Source: JBBDXS01 sp040902195 (GTDB lineage Bacteria > Chloroflexota > Dehalococcoidia > DSTF01 > RBG-16-68-14). From it: a stretch of 64,000 nucleotides of DNA. Under the pieces are notes generated by a model. The model saw only the letters and a list, made by a program, of their open reading frames with translations. It was not told the origin of the DNA and did not search any database. The stretch spans positions 1-64,000 of the forward strand of contig JBBDXS010000013.1 in the NCBI GenBank assembly GCA_040902195.1, written 5' to 3'. Position 1 is the first letter of the stretch. Each line of letters begins with the position of its first letter. Positions 42,571-50,830 of this stretch are shown one piece after another. A program made the position numbers and the translations under genes.

Positions 42571-43701
42571 TTACGCGACGGGCTCTTCCTCGGGTTCCGG
42601 CATAGCTTCTGCATCGGCAGGCTCGGGGGGAGCAACCGGCGTCGCAGGCACGGTCGCGACCGGTGCGTTCGCCTTCCGGATTTCGACCTCGATCTCGGCT
42701 GCAAGCGACGGGTTCTCGCGCAGGTAGGCCTTGGCGTTCTCCCGTCCCTGGCCCAAGCGCAGGTCTCCATAGCTGAAGAACGCTCCTAGCTTCTTCACGA
42801 TCTCGGCCTCGACGCCGAGATCGACGATGTCGCCTTCATAACTGATGCCATGCTGAGGGCCGGTGAACATGATATCGAACTCTGCCTGGCGGAACGGCGC
42901 GGCGACCTTGTTCTTGACCACCTTCGCCCGCACGCGGTTGCCCACCACCTGCTGCCCCTGCTTGATCGACTCGATGCGCCGGATGTCGATGCGCACCGTG
43001 CTGTAGAACTTCAGGGCGCGGCCGCCCGGCGTTGTCTCCGGGTTGCCGAAAACAACCCCGATCTTCTCGCGAAGCTGGTTGATGAAAATCACTGCCGTTT
43101 TCGATCGCGCGATGGCGCCTGTTAGCTTCCGCAGCGCCTGCGACATCAACCGCGCCTGCAGTCCCGGCAGCGAGTCACCCATCTCGCCTTCGATCTCAGC
43201 GCGCGGCACGAGCGCAGCCACGCTGTCGATGACGACGATGTCGATCGCGTTGCTGCGCACCAGCGCCTCCGTGATCTCGAGCGCCTGCTCACCCGTGTCG
43301 GGCTGGGAGACGAGCAGGTCGTCTACGTTCACGCCGATGCTGGCCGCGTACGTTGGCTCCAGCGCGTGCTCGACGTCGATATAAGCGGCCGTGCCGCCCA
43401 GCCTCTGCGCCTCCGCTACGATGTGCTGCGCCAGTGTCGACTTGCCGGCCGACTCCGGACCGAAGATCTCCGTGATCCGCCCCCGAGGGATGCCTCCCAC
43501 CCCGAGCGCGATGTCCAGCGAGATCGAGCCGGTCGGTATCACTCCGATCTCGAGCGTTGTCGACTCACCTAGACGCATGATCGCGCCCTGGCCGAACCGC
43601 TTCTCGATCTCGCCCAGAGCCGAATTGAGCGCCTCGTTCTTCGCCTTGCCGTTCGTCACGCCATTGCTCTTCCCGTTACTCGATCCGTTGTTGCTAGCCA
43701 T
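42571..43701 (-). CDS. recA: Recombinase RecA
   Basis: Strand-exchange ATPase and SOS co-protease. The 376-residue product has Walker A GPESAGKST, Walker B (IVVIDSVAAL), the L2 loop FINQLREKIGV.FGNPETTPGG and a Pro/Glu-rich C-terminus. ATG at 43701 with AAGGAG upstream; N-terminus is Ser/Asn/Gly-rich. No convincing LexA box seen. Confidence 0.98.
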   Translation of the reverse strand: MASNNGSSNGKSNGVTNGKAKNEALNSALGEIEKRFGQGAIMRLGESTTLEIGVIPTGSISLDIALGVGGIPRGRITEIFGPESAGKSTLAQHIVAEAQRLGGTAAYIDVEHALEPTYAASIGVNVDDLLVSQPDTGEQALEITEALVRSNAIDIVVIDSVAALVPRAEIEGEMGDSLPGLQARLMSQALRKLTGAIARSKTAVIFINQLREKIGVVFGNPETTPGGRALKFYSTVRIDIRRIESIKQGQQVVGNRVRAKVVKNKVAAPFRQAEFDIMFTGPQHGISYEGDIVDLGVEAEIVKKLGAFFSYGDLRLGQGRENAKAYLRENPSLAAEIEVEIRKANAPVATVPATPVAPPEPADAEAMPEPEEEPVA

Positions 43702-43734
43702 CTCCAATGCTCTCCTTGCACTCAAACTGGAGCT

Positions 43735-43763
43735 AGACTAGCATATCTGTTCTTATACTTCAA
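43735..43763 (-). promoter_or_regulatory. Sigma70 promoter of recA with extended -10
   Basis: Minus-strand TTGAAG (43763-43758), 17-base spacer, TAGTCT (43740-43735) preceded by TGC, an extended -10. About 30 nt before the ribosome site. Confidence 0.6.
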
Positions 43764-43788
43764 GCCTTTATTATGTCATTCTCCGAAA

Positions 43789-44316
43789 CTACGTCGCGTT
43801 TTTCTCCAGCGCCTCGAACTCGTCCTCCAGAATATCGAAGTAGACCTCATCGTAGAAGCACCCGTCCTCCCACAGCCACACCCGGTCGCGATGGATCGCC
43901 CGATGAGGGAAGATGCGGCCGTAGCAGCGCTCGGCCCGCTCGTTGTAAGCCGCCGTCGAGATGCGCACCTGGTGCATCCCGAGCTCCCGGAAGCAGTGGC
44001 CCAACGCCAGCTTCACCATCTCCGTCCCGTAACCCCGGTCCCAGCAGTCCTTCTCGCCGATGCCGACGTCTGTCAGCTCGCAGCTCCTCGCCACGTTCCG
44101 GATCTTGGCGATCATGACGAAGCCGATCAGCCGCCCTTCCTTCGTCTCCGCCGATAGCACCGCTTGGTCCCAGGCCGGCGATGCAACAGCCTGGAAGACA
44201 TCGCCGCCGTTGCCCATGTAGCGCCGGAACTCCGGGTCGGTATGCCAGCGGATGTAGGCGGGCAGGTCCTCGCGCGTCGCGGTCCGCAGCCGGATGCGTT
44301 CGCCTTCAAGGATCAT
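43789..44316 (-). CDS. GNAT acetyltransferase (RimJ/RimL-like)
   Basis: A 175-residue protein opening with GERIRLRTATREDLPAYIRWHTDPEF and containing the CoA-loop region WDRGYGTEMVKLALGHCF and STAAYNERAERCY. It resembles RimJ/RimL or spermidine acetyltransferases; substrate unknown. Confidence 0.85.
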   Translation of the reverse strand: MILEGERIRLRTATREDLPAYIRWHTDPEFRRYMGNGGDVFQAVASPAWDQAVLSAETKEGRLIGFVMIAKIRNVARSCELTDVGIGEKDCWDRGYGTEMVKLALGHCFRELGMHQVRISTAAYNERAERCYGRIFPHRAIHRDRVWLWEDGCFYDEVYFDILEDEFEALEKNAT

Positions 44317-44402
44317 TGGCCCTCCTTGGCATGCGCGGTCGTTCCACCCGGCCCCGCACCCGCCTCTATACTAGCCTGGACGCCCAGGCGTCTGCTGTCA
44401 AC

Positions 44403-44663
44403 ATGGAAGTTCGCATCCACGTCCGCCTCACACCCCGCGCCGCCCGCGACGACATCGCCGGCTGGCAGGACGAGACGCTGCGCGTCCGCGTGACCGCGCC
44501 GCCCGTCGACGGCAAGGCGAACGACGCCCTCGTCCGGCTCCTCGCCGCAGCGCTCGGCGTGCCGAAGAGCCGCATCGGAATCGTGTCCGGCGCCACCTCG
44601 CGCGAAAAGACGGTCGCCATCGATGGCCTCTCGCACGACGACGTGCGCCGCCGCCTCTCATGA
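44403..44663 (+). CDS. DUF167/YggU-family protein
   Basis: An 86-residue protein of the small DUF167 family (VRLTPRAARDDIAGW, PPVDGKANDALVRLLAAALGVPKSRIGIVSGATSREKTV). Function unknown in all bacteria. ATG at 44403; TATACT at 44367-44372 may be a -10 element. Four-base overlap with the next gene. Confidence 0.88.
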   Translation: MEVRIHVRLTPRAARDDIAGWQDETLRVRVTAPPVDGKANDALVRLLAAALGVPKSRIGIVSGATSREKTVAIDGLSHDDVRRRLS

Positions 44664-46450
44664 CGCCCTGGCTCGACTCCGTTCGGCGCGCCGGCGAGCA
44701 GCTTGAGGCCGCGCTCCCCGTTCGATACCGTCCGGCCCTCGGCGCGCTAGCCATCGTTGCGCTCAGCCTCGTCGCGATTATCCCGTTGTTCGCCGGCGGC
44801 CTGATCCTTACAGGCGACATGCTTCAGGCGCTGCGCATCTACGAGATCGGTCGCTGCTGGCAGGACGGCCAGGTGCCCTGTCGCTGGGTCCCGGACCTGG
44901 GGAACAGCTACGGCTATCCGCTCTTCAACTACTATCCGCCGCTGCCCTACTACGCCGGCGACCTGCTCCACCGGCTCGGCCTCTCGTACCTGCGCGCCGC
45001 CGACATGCTGTATGCGATAGGGCTCGTTGGCGCCGGGCTCTCGATGTACGCCTTCGCTCGACGGCTCTGGGGCGAGCTGGGCGGCCTCGTCTCCGCCGTG
45101 GCGTACATGTACGCGCCCTACCTCGCGCTCGACGCCTATATGCGCGGCGCGCTTGCCGAGCTGTGGGCGCTCACTATCGTCCCTGCCCTCCTCTGGGCCA
45201 TCTACGAGACGGTGACGACCGCGCGAGCGCGCTGGGTCCCCGTCCTGGCGCTGTGTACTGGCTTCCTGTTGCTCTCGCACAACATCGTCGCGCTGATCGT
45301 CGCGCCCGCGATCGCGCTCTGGGCCGTCGCGCTCCTCGCGCTCCAAGGCCGCGCCGCTTTGCGTCCCGCCCTACTCGGCGCGACGGGTGCCCTCTGGGGA
45401 CTAGGACTCGCCGCGTTCTTCACGCTGCCGGCGCTCCTCGAGGGCGACCAGGTCCATCTCGAAAGCCTGACGCTAGGGCCCTTCAACTACAAGTTCCACT
45501 TCGCAAGCGCAGCCGATCTCTTCTTCGAGCGCTCCGCCGACTACAGCTTCCTCCTCGGCGGACGCGAAAACACGGTCGTGCAAATCGGCTGGTTTCAGTG
45601 GATCGGCGCTGCCCTCGCTGTGCCGGCTGGTGTCCTCCTCTGGCGATCGGGCCGCCACGCGCAGGCGCTTGCGGTCGCCACGCTGGCGGCCGCGTTCGGC
45701 GTCGGCGTGTTCATGGCGACGCCCGCCTCGAAAGGCATCTGGGACAGCTTCGATTCGCTCGCCTACGTCCAGTTCCCGTGGCGCTACCTCGGCCTCGTCA
45801 GCATCGCCTCGGGCGGGCTCGCGGGAGCGTGGTTCGCCGTCCTGCGCGACCGACCGGCCGCCCTGCGCATCGCGCTCGCACTCGTCCTTATAGGCATCTT
45901 CGTCGGCTCGGGGCGCATGTTCTTCCACACCGAGCTACGCTTCGACGTGAACGACCACGAAGTCCTCCACGGCGAGCGCTTCGCCTTCCTCGGCCAGTTC
46001 GCAAACCGCGACTACCTCCCCGAGGCCTCCGACGAGGCACCGCCGCCGCGCGATGCGCGCGCCGCGATCGTCTCCGGCCGGGGCGAGGTGCTCTCCGCGC
46101 GTTCGGGAAGCGACTGGCTCACGCTCGTTATCGGTGCGGCGGAGCCTCTACAGGTTGAGGCGTCACTGTTCGACTATCCGGACTGGCGCGTACGCATCGA
46201 TGGCGAGGAGGTCGACCACAGCGCGAGCGCTCCCGCCGGACTCGTTATGTTTGCCGTGCCCCAGGGACGGCACGAGGTGCAGATCAACCTGGAAAGCACC
46301 GCCATCCGTCGAACAGGCAACGTCATCTCGCTCGTGAGCTGGCTGGCGCTCGCGTTGTCGCTGCCCGCGCTGGCGCTCGCGCCGCGGGCCGAGGCGTGGG
46401 TCAGATACCGGACTGGCGCACAAGATTCGCGATCACAGACAGCACGATGA
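44660..46450 (+). CDS. GT-C-like multi-pass membrane protein (PTPS-related family)
   Basis: A 596-residue protein with about twelve membrane helices and a C-terminal soluble beta-rich part (VEASLFDYPDWRVRIDGEEV). The first extracytoplasmic loop holds TGDMLQALRIYEIGRCWQDGQVP with the Asp-Met pair seen in GT-C enzymes, and LFNYYPPLPYYAGDL. Probably transfers or handles polyprenyl-linked sugars; not proven. Its last 50 bases overlap the convergent yggT gene. Confidence 0.75.
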   Translation: MTPWLDSVRRAGEQLEAALPVRYRPALGALAIVALSLVAIIPLFAGGLILTGDMLQALRIYEIGRCWQDGQVPCRWVPDLGNSYGYPLFNYYPPLPYYAGDLLHRLGLSYLRAADMLYAIGLVGAGLSMYAFARRLWGELGGLVSAVAYMYAPYLALDAYMRGALAELWALTIVPALLWAIYETVTTARARWVPVLALCTGFLLLSHNIVALIVAPAIALWAVALLALQGRAALRPALLGATGALWGLGLAAFFTLPALLEGDQVHLESLTLGPFNYKFHFASAADLFFERSADYSFLLGGRENTVVQIGWFQWIGAALAVPAGVLLWRSGRHAQALAVATLAAAFGVGVFMATPASKGIWDSFDSLAYVQFPWRYLGLVSIASGGLAGAWFAVLRDRPAALRIALALVLIGIFVGSGRMFFHTELRFDVNDHEVLHGERFAFLGQFANRDYLPEASDEAPPPRDARAAIVSGRGEVLSARSGSDWLTLVIGAAEPLQVEASLFDYPDWRVRIDGEEVDHSASAPAGLVMFAVPQGRHEVQINLESTAIRRTGNVISLVSWLALALSLPALALAPRAEAWVRYRTGAQDSRSQTAR

Positions 46451-46679
46451 TCGCCACCATCGGACTGAAGTCGATCCCGCCGAAGCGCGGCATGACCTGC
46501 CGGAGTGGCTGGAGGATCGGCTCCGTGACAGCGTCCAGCGCCTGAACGATGGGATTCGACGGGTTGGGTGAGACCCACGAGAGGATCGCGCGGAAGAAGA
46601 TCGCGAGCACGAGCAACTGAATAATCGTCGCCAGAATACCGCCAAGCGAATCGACGTTGCCGAAGTTTCCGAAGATCAT
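46401..46679 (-). CDS. yggT: YggT-family membrane protein
   Basis: A 92-residue protein with two hydrophobic segments around the motif RAILSWVSPNPSNPIVQALDAVTEPILQPLRQVMPRFGGID, broken here only by family variation. Role unclear, often near proC and yggS, as here. Confidence 0.9.
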   Translation of the reverse strand: MIFGNFGNVDSLGGILATIIQLLVLAIFFRAILSWVSPNPSNPIVQALDAVTEPILQPLRQVMPRFGGIDFSPMVAIIVLSVIANLVRQSGI

Positions 46680-47473
46680 CCGCTTAACTCCTTCGACCGC
46701 TCGTATGCGGCTTCGACGGCGTCGATGACCATGCCGCGGAAGCCGGCGTCCTCTAGCACTTGCAGTCCGGCCGCCGTTGTTCCGCCGGGCGAGGTCACCA
46801 TATTACGCAGCTCGGCCGGGTGCTTGTTCATCTCGCGCGCCAGCGTCGCCGAGCCGAGCAGCGTCTGTATCGCCAGCTCGCTCGCGATGTCCCGTCGCAT
46901 CCCGACGTGCACGCCGGCATCGATCAGCGCCTCAAGGAAGAGGAAGATGAACCCCGGCCCGCTCCCCGAGACCGCCGTCGCCATATCGAGGTACTTCTCG
47001 TCCGAGACGCGCAGCTCGCGCCCTGCCGCGCGCAGCAGCGTTGCGATGCCATCTAGCCGCGCCTCCGGCACTCCCGCGCTCGCGATCCAGAGGCTGATCG
47101 CCTGCTGGACGAACGCCGCCGTGTTCGGCATTACGCGCACAACGGCATCGAGGCCAAGCTCACGTGCGATGCGCTCGATCGGCACGCCGGCCATGATGCT
47201 CACGGCCGTCGCCCCGTCTAGGTTGCCCTTCAGCCCAGCGGCCACGTTCGAGAACTCTTGCGGCTTCACGGCCAGCACGAGGACATCCGCGTCGCGCGCG
47301 GCGTCCGCATTCTGAGAAGTTACGCCGACGCCGTACTCGGAGGCGAGCAGTTTCCGACGCGGCTCGGCGACGTCGCTCACGGTCACATCGTCCGGCTGCA
47401 CGACGCCCGCCTTGAGCCAGGCGCTCACGAGCGCCTCGCCCATAAAGCCACCGCCGATCAGTCCGATACGCAT
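46676..47473 (-). CDS. proC: Pyrroline-5-carboxylate reductase
   Basis: Last step of proline synthesis. The 265-residue protein starts MRIGLIGGGFMGEALV (Rossmann motif) and has SGSGPGFIFLFLEALIDAGV and VTSPGGTTAAGL near the C-terminus. Normal length. Overlaps yggT by four bases. Confidence 0.95.
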   Translation of the reverse strand: MRIGLIGGGFMGEALVSAWLKAGVVQPDDVTVSDVAEPRRKLLASEYGVGVTSQNADAARDADVLVLAVKPQEFSNVAAGLKGNLDGATAVSIMAGVPIERIARELGLDAVVRVMPNTAAFVQQAISLWIASAGVPEARLDGIATLLRAAGRELRVSDEKYLDMATAVSGSGPGFIFLFLEALIDAGVHVGMRRDIASELAIQTLLGSATLAREMNKHPAELRNMVTSPGGTTAAGLQVLEDAGFRGMVIDAVEAAYERSKELSG

Positions 47474-47475
47474 CG

Positions 47476-48141
47476 TTATGATTGCCTCGGCCCGAAGATC
47501 GCGCGCCCTACGCGTACCATCGTCGCGCCCTCCTCGATCGCCAGCTCGAAATCGTCCGTCATGCCCATCGATAGCTCAGCGAGGTCCAGGGCGTCACGTA
47601 GCTCCCGCAAACGGCGGAAGACCGGCCGTGCCCGCTCCGGGTCGCCGGACAACGGCGCGACGGTCATCAGTCCGCGCACTTGGATGTTAGGCAATGCGAC
47701 GATGTCAGAGTAGGCCCGGGGAAGATCGTCTGGGGGGAAGCCGAACTTGCTCGCCTCCTGCGCTACGTTGACTTCGAGGAGGACCGGCATCTGCTCCCCT
47801 GTCTGGCGGCTCAGCGTCCGTGCCAGCCGCAGCGAATCGATGCTGTGGAGTATATCAAAGAGACCGATTGCGGTCTTCGCCTTGTTCGACTGCAGGTGCC
47901 CGATCAAGTGCCAGCGCGGCCGGATCCCGCGCGCCGCCAACGCCTCGATCTTTGATTGCGCCTCCTGCACGCGGTTCTCGCCCATGTCGCGCAGCCCCGC
48001 CTCGTACGCCTCGGCGACGGCGGCGACCGAGACCGTCTTCGTCACGCCGACGAGCGTCACTTCGTCCGGCGCGCGGCCAGCCCGGCGGCACGCCTCCTCG
48101 ATTCGCGCCCGCACACGCGCCAGGTCCTCCGCAATCGTCAT
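47476..48141 (-). CDS. yggS: PLP homeostasis protein YggS/PROSC
   Basis: Binds pyridoxal phosphate without catalysis and balances PLP pools. 221 residues; the PLP Lys is in LVGVTKTVS, followed by DMGENRVQEAQSK and WHLIGHLQSNKAK, and SMGMTDDFELAIEEGATMVRVGRAIFG at the end. Two bases before proC. Confidence 0.95.
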   Translation of the reverse strand: MTIAEDLARVRARIEEACRRAGRAPDEVTLVGVTKTVSVAAVAEAYEAGLRDMGENRVQEAQSKIEALAARGIRPRWHLIGHLQSNKAKTAIGLFDILHSIDSLRLARTLSRQTGEQMPVLLEVNVAQEASKFGFPPDDLPRAYSDIVALPNIQVRGLMTVAPLSGDPERARPVFRRLRELRDALDLAELSMGMTDDFELAIEEGATMVRVGRAIFGPRQS

Positions 48142-48211
48142 CTCGATGTGAGGTTAGCAGGAAGGTGCCTGTAGGCGAACCGCCATCGATGGCGTATACT
48201 AGCGCCTCGGA

Positions 48212-48517
48212 ATGATCGTCTCCATCTTGCGACGCAGGACCGCCATCGCCGACGCCGAGGAGTGGGATAAGCGCGCCGGACGCCTGCTCGAACGTCTGCG
48301 GCCGCTGCTCGAACGCCAGCCCGGCTTCGCGGGCATCGAGCTCGTCCGCGGCGAGAGCGGCGCCCTCACAGAAACGACACGCTGGCAGTCCTCAGAGGAC
48401 TGCCAGCGCTATGTTCGCACCGGGCCGGCCGCGATGGCGGCTACGCTATCGGACGGCTTCCTGCCGACCGCACCCTACCCCAACGGCGCCTGGCTGCGCG
48501 AGACGCGCGAAGCGTAA
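48212..48517 (+). CDS. Small ABM-like (dimeric alpha-beta barrel) protein
   Basis: A 101-residue protein with the pattern of antibiotic-biosynthesis-monooxygenase-like dimeric barrels (RLLERLRPLLERQPGFAGIELVRGE, then WQSSEDCQRYV). TATACT at 48195-48200 lies 11 bases before the ATG with no ribosome site, so it may be leaderless. The last 38 or so bases, including the stop, recur downstream as part of the tandem repeat. Confidence 0.7.
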   Translation: MIVSILRRRTAIADAEEWDKRAGRLLERLRPLLERQPGFAGIELVRGESGALTETTRWQSSEDCQRYVRTGPAAMAATLSDGFLPTAPYPNGAWLRETREA

Positions 48518-48527
48518 GGAAGCCTGC

Positions 48528-48627
48528 NNNNNNNNNNNNNNNNNNNNNNNNNNNNNNNNNNNNNNNNNNNNNNNNNNNNNNNNNNNNNNNNNNNNNNNNN
48601 NNNNNNNNNNNNNNNNNNNNNNNNNNN
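48528..48627. other. Assembly gap (100 Ns)
   Basis: Exactly 100 N characters, a scaffold gap of unknown true length. It falls inside the tandem repeat array, which probably caused it. Frames read across it are not real genes. Confidence 0.99.
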
Positions 48628-49007
48628 GTCCCTTCCGTCATCCTGAGCGAAGCGAAGGATCTCGTCGGAGTCGCCGCAGAAGACTGGCAATTGGGTAGAG
48701 ACGTCGCCCGAATCGAGGACCGAGATCCTTCGGGCTCCCCACACCCTGCACTCTACCCCACTCCCCTCAGGATGACGGAGGGCTTCCTGGCTGCGCGAGA
48801 CGCGCGAAGCGTAAGGAAGCCTGCGTCCCTTCCGTCATCCTGAGCGAAGCGAAGGATCTCGTCGGAGTCGCCGCAGAAGGCTGGCAATTGGGTAGAGACG
48901 TCGCCCGATCGGGGACCGAGATCCTTCGGGATCCCCCACCGTGCCTCTACCCCACTCCCCTCAGGATGACAGAGGGCTTCCTGGCTGCGAGAACGCAGGA
49001 GGGCTAG
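48628..49007. repeat. Tandem 197-bp palindromic repeat (two copies visible)
   Basis: Two copies begin at 48628 and 48825 (period 197 bp). Each contains a nested palindrome of about 144 bp (48635-48778 and 48832-48972): outer arms ccgtcatcctgag / ctcaggatgacgg and inner arms cgaaggatctcg / cgagatccttcg. Between copies lies a copy of the 3' end of the upstream ABM-like gene, itself with ggcttcc/ggaagcc arms. The unit looks like a non-coding MITE- or REP-like mobile palindrome amplified in tandem; no transposase is present. Confidence 0.85.
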
Positions 49008-49744
49008 AGTAGCGGCGTATCGACGAAGATCAGCTCGCTCGTCGCGAGCGCGCGCACCTTTATAGCGCCTCCGCCGACGATCTTCGCCGCGTCGCCCGTC
49101 GAGAGCTTCTCGCCGTTCAACTCGATCGCGCCCTCGATGAGGTAGAAGTAGCCGCCGCGTCCTTCGCCGAAGACGTGCTCGACCTCGCGCTCCGGATCGA
49201 GCCGCGACGCGTACATCGAGACGATCTGGTGCACCGTCACGCCTTCGCCGTCCGTGCCAACAGGGCGGAGGATCTGGAGGAGGCGGTTGTGCCGGTCCTC
49301 TTCCGTGTACTGCTTCTGCTCGACGCCCGGCTCCAGGCCGAGCTCGTCGGGCAGGATCCACATCTGGATGAACTCCACCGGCTCAGTCTTCGAGCCATTG
49401 CATTCCGAGTGGTACGCGCCCGAACCCAGCGTCATCCGCTGGACAGCGCCCGCCTCAAGCAGGCCGCCGTTGCCGAGGCCGTCGGCGTGGCGAAAGTGCC
49501 CTTTCGGCACGTACGTAATCCCCTCGACGTCGCGGTGCGGGTGCATCGGCCAGTCCGCGCCGGGCACGAGCGTGTCGTGGTTGAAGACGCGCAGGTACCC
49601 GATGCCCATATTCTCCGGGTCGCGGTAGTGATCGAAGCTGAAATGCCAGCGCGCGTGAAACCATCCGCCGTCCGTCTCGAAAATCTCGGCGTTACGGCGG
49701 ATGGTCAGCGGCGCAGGTTTGGTCGTCGTGCGAGCCTCCGCCAC
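49004..49744 (-). CDS. Pirin-family cupin protein
   Basis: A 246-residue bicupin. Metal-binding residues sit in HPHRDVE and GHFRHADG, and the second-barrel region has the ending LATSELIFVDTPLL. Some pirins are quercetin dioxygenases. GTG start one base after the DUF2630 gene, so they form one transcript under the HxlR-flanked promoter; a response to quinones or phenolics is an inference. Confidence 0.88.
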   Translation of the reverse strand: MAEARTTTKPAPLTIRRNAEIFETDGGWFHARWHFSFDHYRDPENMGIGYLRVFNHDTLVPGADWPMHPHRDVEGITYVPKGHFRHADGLGNGGLLEAGAVQRMTLGSGAYHSECNGSKTEPVEFIQMWILPDELGLEPGVEQKQYTEEDRHNRLLQILRPVGTDGEGVTVHQIVSMYASRLDPEREVEHVFGEGRGGYFYLIEGAIELNGEKLSTGDAAKIVGGGAIKVRALATSELIFVDTPLL

Positions 49745-49745
49745 G

Positions 49746-50033
49746 CTAGGCGGCCACGCGCTTCTTATGGTCGTCCGGCTCAGCGACGGGCACGGGACGG
49801 AAGTCCTTGCCGTAGATCCGCTCGTACTCCCGTTCGACGACCAGGTCGATGCCCTCTATCGTGCCGATGCGCTCGCGCCGGCGCAGCTCCCAGAGCTCAT
49901 CGAGCTCCGAGTCGATTCCGTGGACGCGGGTCATGATCGTGCGGTCGCCGGTCCGGCCAACGCCGGCCTTGCGAAAGAGCTCTGCCCGCTCCGAGGTGAG
50001 CTCGTTTATGCGCTCTAGGGTTGTTGATTCCAT
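49746..50033 (-). CDS. DUF2630-like small protein
   Basis: A 95-residue charged helical protein (LERINELTSERAELFRKA, then LDELWELRRRERIG), resembling the DUF2630 family. Function unknown. ATG at 50033 with GGAAAGGA upstream. First gene of the pirin transcript. Confidence 0.7.
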   Translation of the reverse strand: MESTTLERINELTSERAELFRKAGVGRTGDRTIMTRVHGIDSELDELWELRRRERIGTIEGIDLVVEREYERIYGKDFRPVPVAEPDDHKKRVAA

Positions 50034-50059
50034 GACTCGCTCCTTTCCTTGCGATTCAC

Positions 50060-50068
50060 AAGTCACTT
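50060..50068. promoter_or_regulatory. Operator half of an HxlR divergon (site 1)
   Basis: AAGTCACTT, a palindrome within caagtcacttac, lies just after the predicted start of the minus-strand pirin transcript. A near-identical site lies 45 bases away. Probably bound by the adjacent HxlR protein. Confidence 0.6.
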
Positions 50069-50077
50069 ACCTTTTGT

Positions 50078-50106
50078 AATCTACAGCGTCTTCTTACACT
50101 TGTCAA
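50078..50106 (-). promoter_or_regulatory. Sigma70 promoter for the DUF2630-pirin transcript
   Basis: Minus-strand TTGACA (50106-50101), 17 bases, TAGATT (50083-50078), a strong match. Its -35 overlaps operator site 2. Confidence 0.75.
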
Positions 50107-50128
50107 GTGACTTACTTCACGTTAGTAT
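50100..50128 (+). promoter_or_regulatory. Sigma70 promoter for the HxlR gene
   Basis: TTGTCA (50100-50105), 17 bases, TAGTAT (50123-50128). The -10 ends nine bases before the GTG, suggesting a leaderless message. Overlaps the divergent promoter's -35. Confidence 0.6.
50105..50113. promoter_or_regulatory. Operator half of an HxlR divergon (site 2)
   Basis: AAGTGACTT inside caagtgacttac. It overlaps the -35 of the pirin promoter and lies in the spacer of the HxlR promoter, so one bound regulator could shut both. Confidence 0.6.
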
Positions 50129-50137
50129 TAAAGAGTC

Positions 50138-50563
50138 GTGACAAACCTCATCGGTGAGGAGATGTGCCCCCGCTACCAGCGGGCTGTTGAAATACTCGGC
50201 AAACGCTGGACGGGTCTGATTATCCGGACTCTCCTGGTCCACCCCCGCCGCTTCGGTGAGATCACCGAGGTCGTCCACGGCCTGAGCGATCGCCTCCTCT
50301 CGGAGCGGCTCAAAGAGCTGGAGTCCTGTGACATCGTGGAGCGCCGGGTCTTCCCGGACACGCCGGTGCGAATCGAGTACGCCCTGAGCGCGAAGGGCCT
50401 CGAGCTGGAGCAGGTTGTCGAGGCGATCCAGCACTGGGCGGACTGTTGGGACGAGGTAGCGACCGCGCGGATGCGCAAAGCGGCCCACTCGACGACCCCG
50501 ACGCACTCCCAGCCAGCCCCCACCACACAGAACGAGCCCTCGCCGGCTCGTTCTTCTCTTTAG
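50138..50563 (+). CDS. HxlR-family winged-helix regulator
   Basis: A 141-residue DUF24/HxlR protein. The conserved N-terminal Cys10 (GEEMCPRYQRAVEILGKRW) is the redox- or quinone-sensing Cys in YodB/HypR-type members. LSDRLLSERLKELE is the recognition helix region. The C-terminal 30 residues are Pro/Thr-rich. It faces the DUF2630-pirin transcript, sharing operators; regulation of that transcript is inferred. Confidence 0.9.
   Translation: MTNLIGEEMCPRYQRAVEILGKRWTGLIIRTLLVHPRRFGEITEVVHGLSDRLLSERLKELESCDIVERRVFPDTPVRIEYALSAKGLELEQVVEAIQHWADCWDEVATARMRKAAHSTTPTHSQPAPTTQNEPSPARSSL
50530..50561 (+). terminator. Terminator inside the end of the HxlR gene
   Basis: gaacgagcc, 6-base loop, ggctcgttc, then TTCTCTTT. 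The hairpin encodes the last codons of the regulator. Confidence 0.8.
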
Positions 50564-50610
50564 TAGAGAGCCTAGTCCCCATTAACAAGAGCTGGCACGA
50601 CAAGCATCCC

Positions 50611-50763
50611 ATGCCCAAGAACCCCACCCCGAACCGGCGCATCGCATGGCACCGCCAGCACGCCAAGCACTGCGCTTGCCGTCCTATCCCTGAGAACCTC
50701 CGGCTCGAGATGGAGAGGCGGGGGCGGGGCTCAGGTCCGAAGGCGGAAGAGACGTCGGGCTGA
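50611..50763 (+). CDS. Small conserved-looking protein of unknown function
   Basis: A 50-residue frame (MPKNPTPNRRIAWHRQHAKHC then CRPIPENLRLEM) with a HAKHCACRPIP centre that could bind metal. I recall similar short proteins in environmental genomes but cannot name a family. It follows the HxlR terminator. Confidence 0.45.
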   Translation: MPKNPTPNRRIAWHRQHAKHCACRPIPENLRLEMERRGRGSGPKAEETSG

Positions 50764-50773
50764 GAGGGAGGTT

Positions 50774-50801
50774 GTAGGGGCGTATGGCCATGCGCCCCTA
50801 C
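50774..50801. repeat. 28-bp palindrome of the GTAGGGGCG type
   Basis: gtaggggcgtatgg and ccatgcgcccctac form a nearly perfect 14-bp hairpin between the small ORF and the converging end of nrdJ. This hairpin type recurs in intergenic DNA of several phyla; here it could also terminate transcription. Confidence 0.65.
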
Positions 50802-50830
50802 GGGCGCACGCGATACCCGGTGGCGGGCTC

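Noticed and set aside
43741..43754. Possible LexA box at recA
   Set aside because: The sequence AGCATATCTGTTCT has only one half-site of the Gram-positive type (GAAC-N4-GTTC not met).
48411..48744. Open frames running across the N gap
   Set aside because: They contain X residues from the gap and are not supported.
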